Assembly (NCBI GenBank): GCA_030247855.1
Contig: JAPDRN010000130.1
Coordinates: 1 to 64,000, forward strand
Length of the DNA stretch: 64,000 nt
Direction of reading: 5' to 3'
Source of the DNA: Knufia peltigerae
Lineage: Eukaryota > Ascomycota > Eurotiomycetes > Chaetothyriales > Trichomeriaceae
In this document: one piece after another, positions 63,913-64,000 of the stretch
How the letters are laid out: each line of letters opens with the position of its first letter
Position numbering within the stretch: the stretch's first letter is position 1
Translations under genes and position numbers: made by a program
The notes under the pieces: model-generated
Told to the model about the DNA's origin: nothing
The model's database searches: none
Seen by the model: only the letters and a program-made list of their open reading frames with translations

Positions 63913-64000
63913 ATGCCATCCAACTCCATAATTTACTTGAACCGCTACAACGCGTTCGCGCAATCTGACGCAACACCCGCCTCGATTAGCAACATTGACA
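63913..64000 (+). CDS. Possible gene start, truncated by the window edge
   Basis: An ATG (MPSNSIIYLNRYNAF) after a 130-bp pyrimidine- and CA-rich leader opens a frame that remains open for 29 codons to the edge. The visible residues match nothing I recognise. The leader resembles other 5' ends in this window, but the evidence is short. Confidence 0.35.
   Translation, partial: MPSNSIIYLNRYNAFAQSDATPASISNID

Overview
The window is a piece of nuclear chromosome from a filamentous ascomycete (Pezizomycotina). The evidence is short introns of about 45-110 nt with CTGAC/CTAAC-type branch sites, Zn2Cys6 (C6) regulators, RTA1 and MFS families, a fungal RFX protein, ATG101, YOP1, ALG5, Trm61 and Pop8. 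The mix of DUF924, multi-membrane spermidine-synthase-like and anion:cation-symporter MFS genes would fit Eurotiomycetes, perhaps Chaetothyriales, but that placement is inference. I count 23 intact protein-coding genes, one gene start cut by the right edge, and three broken genes. I recognised no rRNA, tRNA, CRISPR array or complete transposon.

Left third (1-24.4 kb): a CTA microsatellite, a Ser/Thr-rich single-pass surface protein (-), a Nudix ADP-ribose pyrophosphatase (+), ALG5 (+), PEX3 (-) divergent from ATG101 (+), YOP1 (-), an RFX regulator (+), a C6 regulator (+) whose coding end overlaps an MFS transporter (-), a membrane protein with a spermidine-synthase-like domain (+), and an IlvD/Edd-type dehydratase (-). 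Most are housekeeping genes for membranes, glycosylation, peroxisomes and autophagy. The C6/MFS pair looks accessory.

Middle (24.4-47 kb): a 2.4-kb stretch without a recognisable gene, a secreted alpha-carbonic anhydrase (+), a DUF924 protein (+), the vacuolar amino-acid transporter AVT1 (-), eRF1/SUP45 (+), prephenate dehydratase PHA2 (-) and an unrecognised 238-aa protein (+). Next comes what reads as a decaying catabolic cluster: a broken C6 regulator (-), a broken Dal5/TNA1-like MFS transporter (-), an intact D-2-hydroxyacid dehydrogenase (+), and a second C6 regulator (-) with two in-frame TAG codons.

Right third (47-64 kb): TRM61 (+), an RTA1-family membrane protein (+), an arylsulfotransferase-family membrane protein (+), cysteinyl-tRNA synthetase with two potential starts (+), a NUDX14-like Nudix hydrolase (-), POP8 (+), two small orphan genes (-), and 2 kb of non-coding DNA with TACTCCGTA-type motifs and a G-rich run. 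A possible gene start reaches the edge.

The most interesting signal is downstream of eRF1. Its TGA stop sits in a C-starting, TMV-like context (TGA CAA TTC). The same frame then stays open for 95 codons, and a well-formed intron (GTAAGG, CTAAC, TTCAG) lies 265 nt past the stop. That layout matches a readthrough plus 3'-UTR-intron decay feedback loop on the cell's own termination factor. The decaying regulator/transporter/dehydrogenase cluster comes second.
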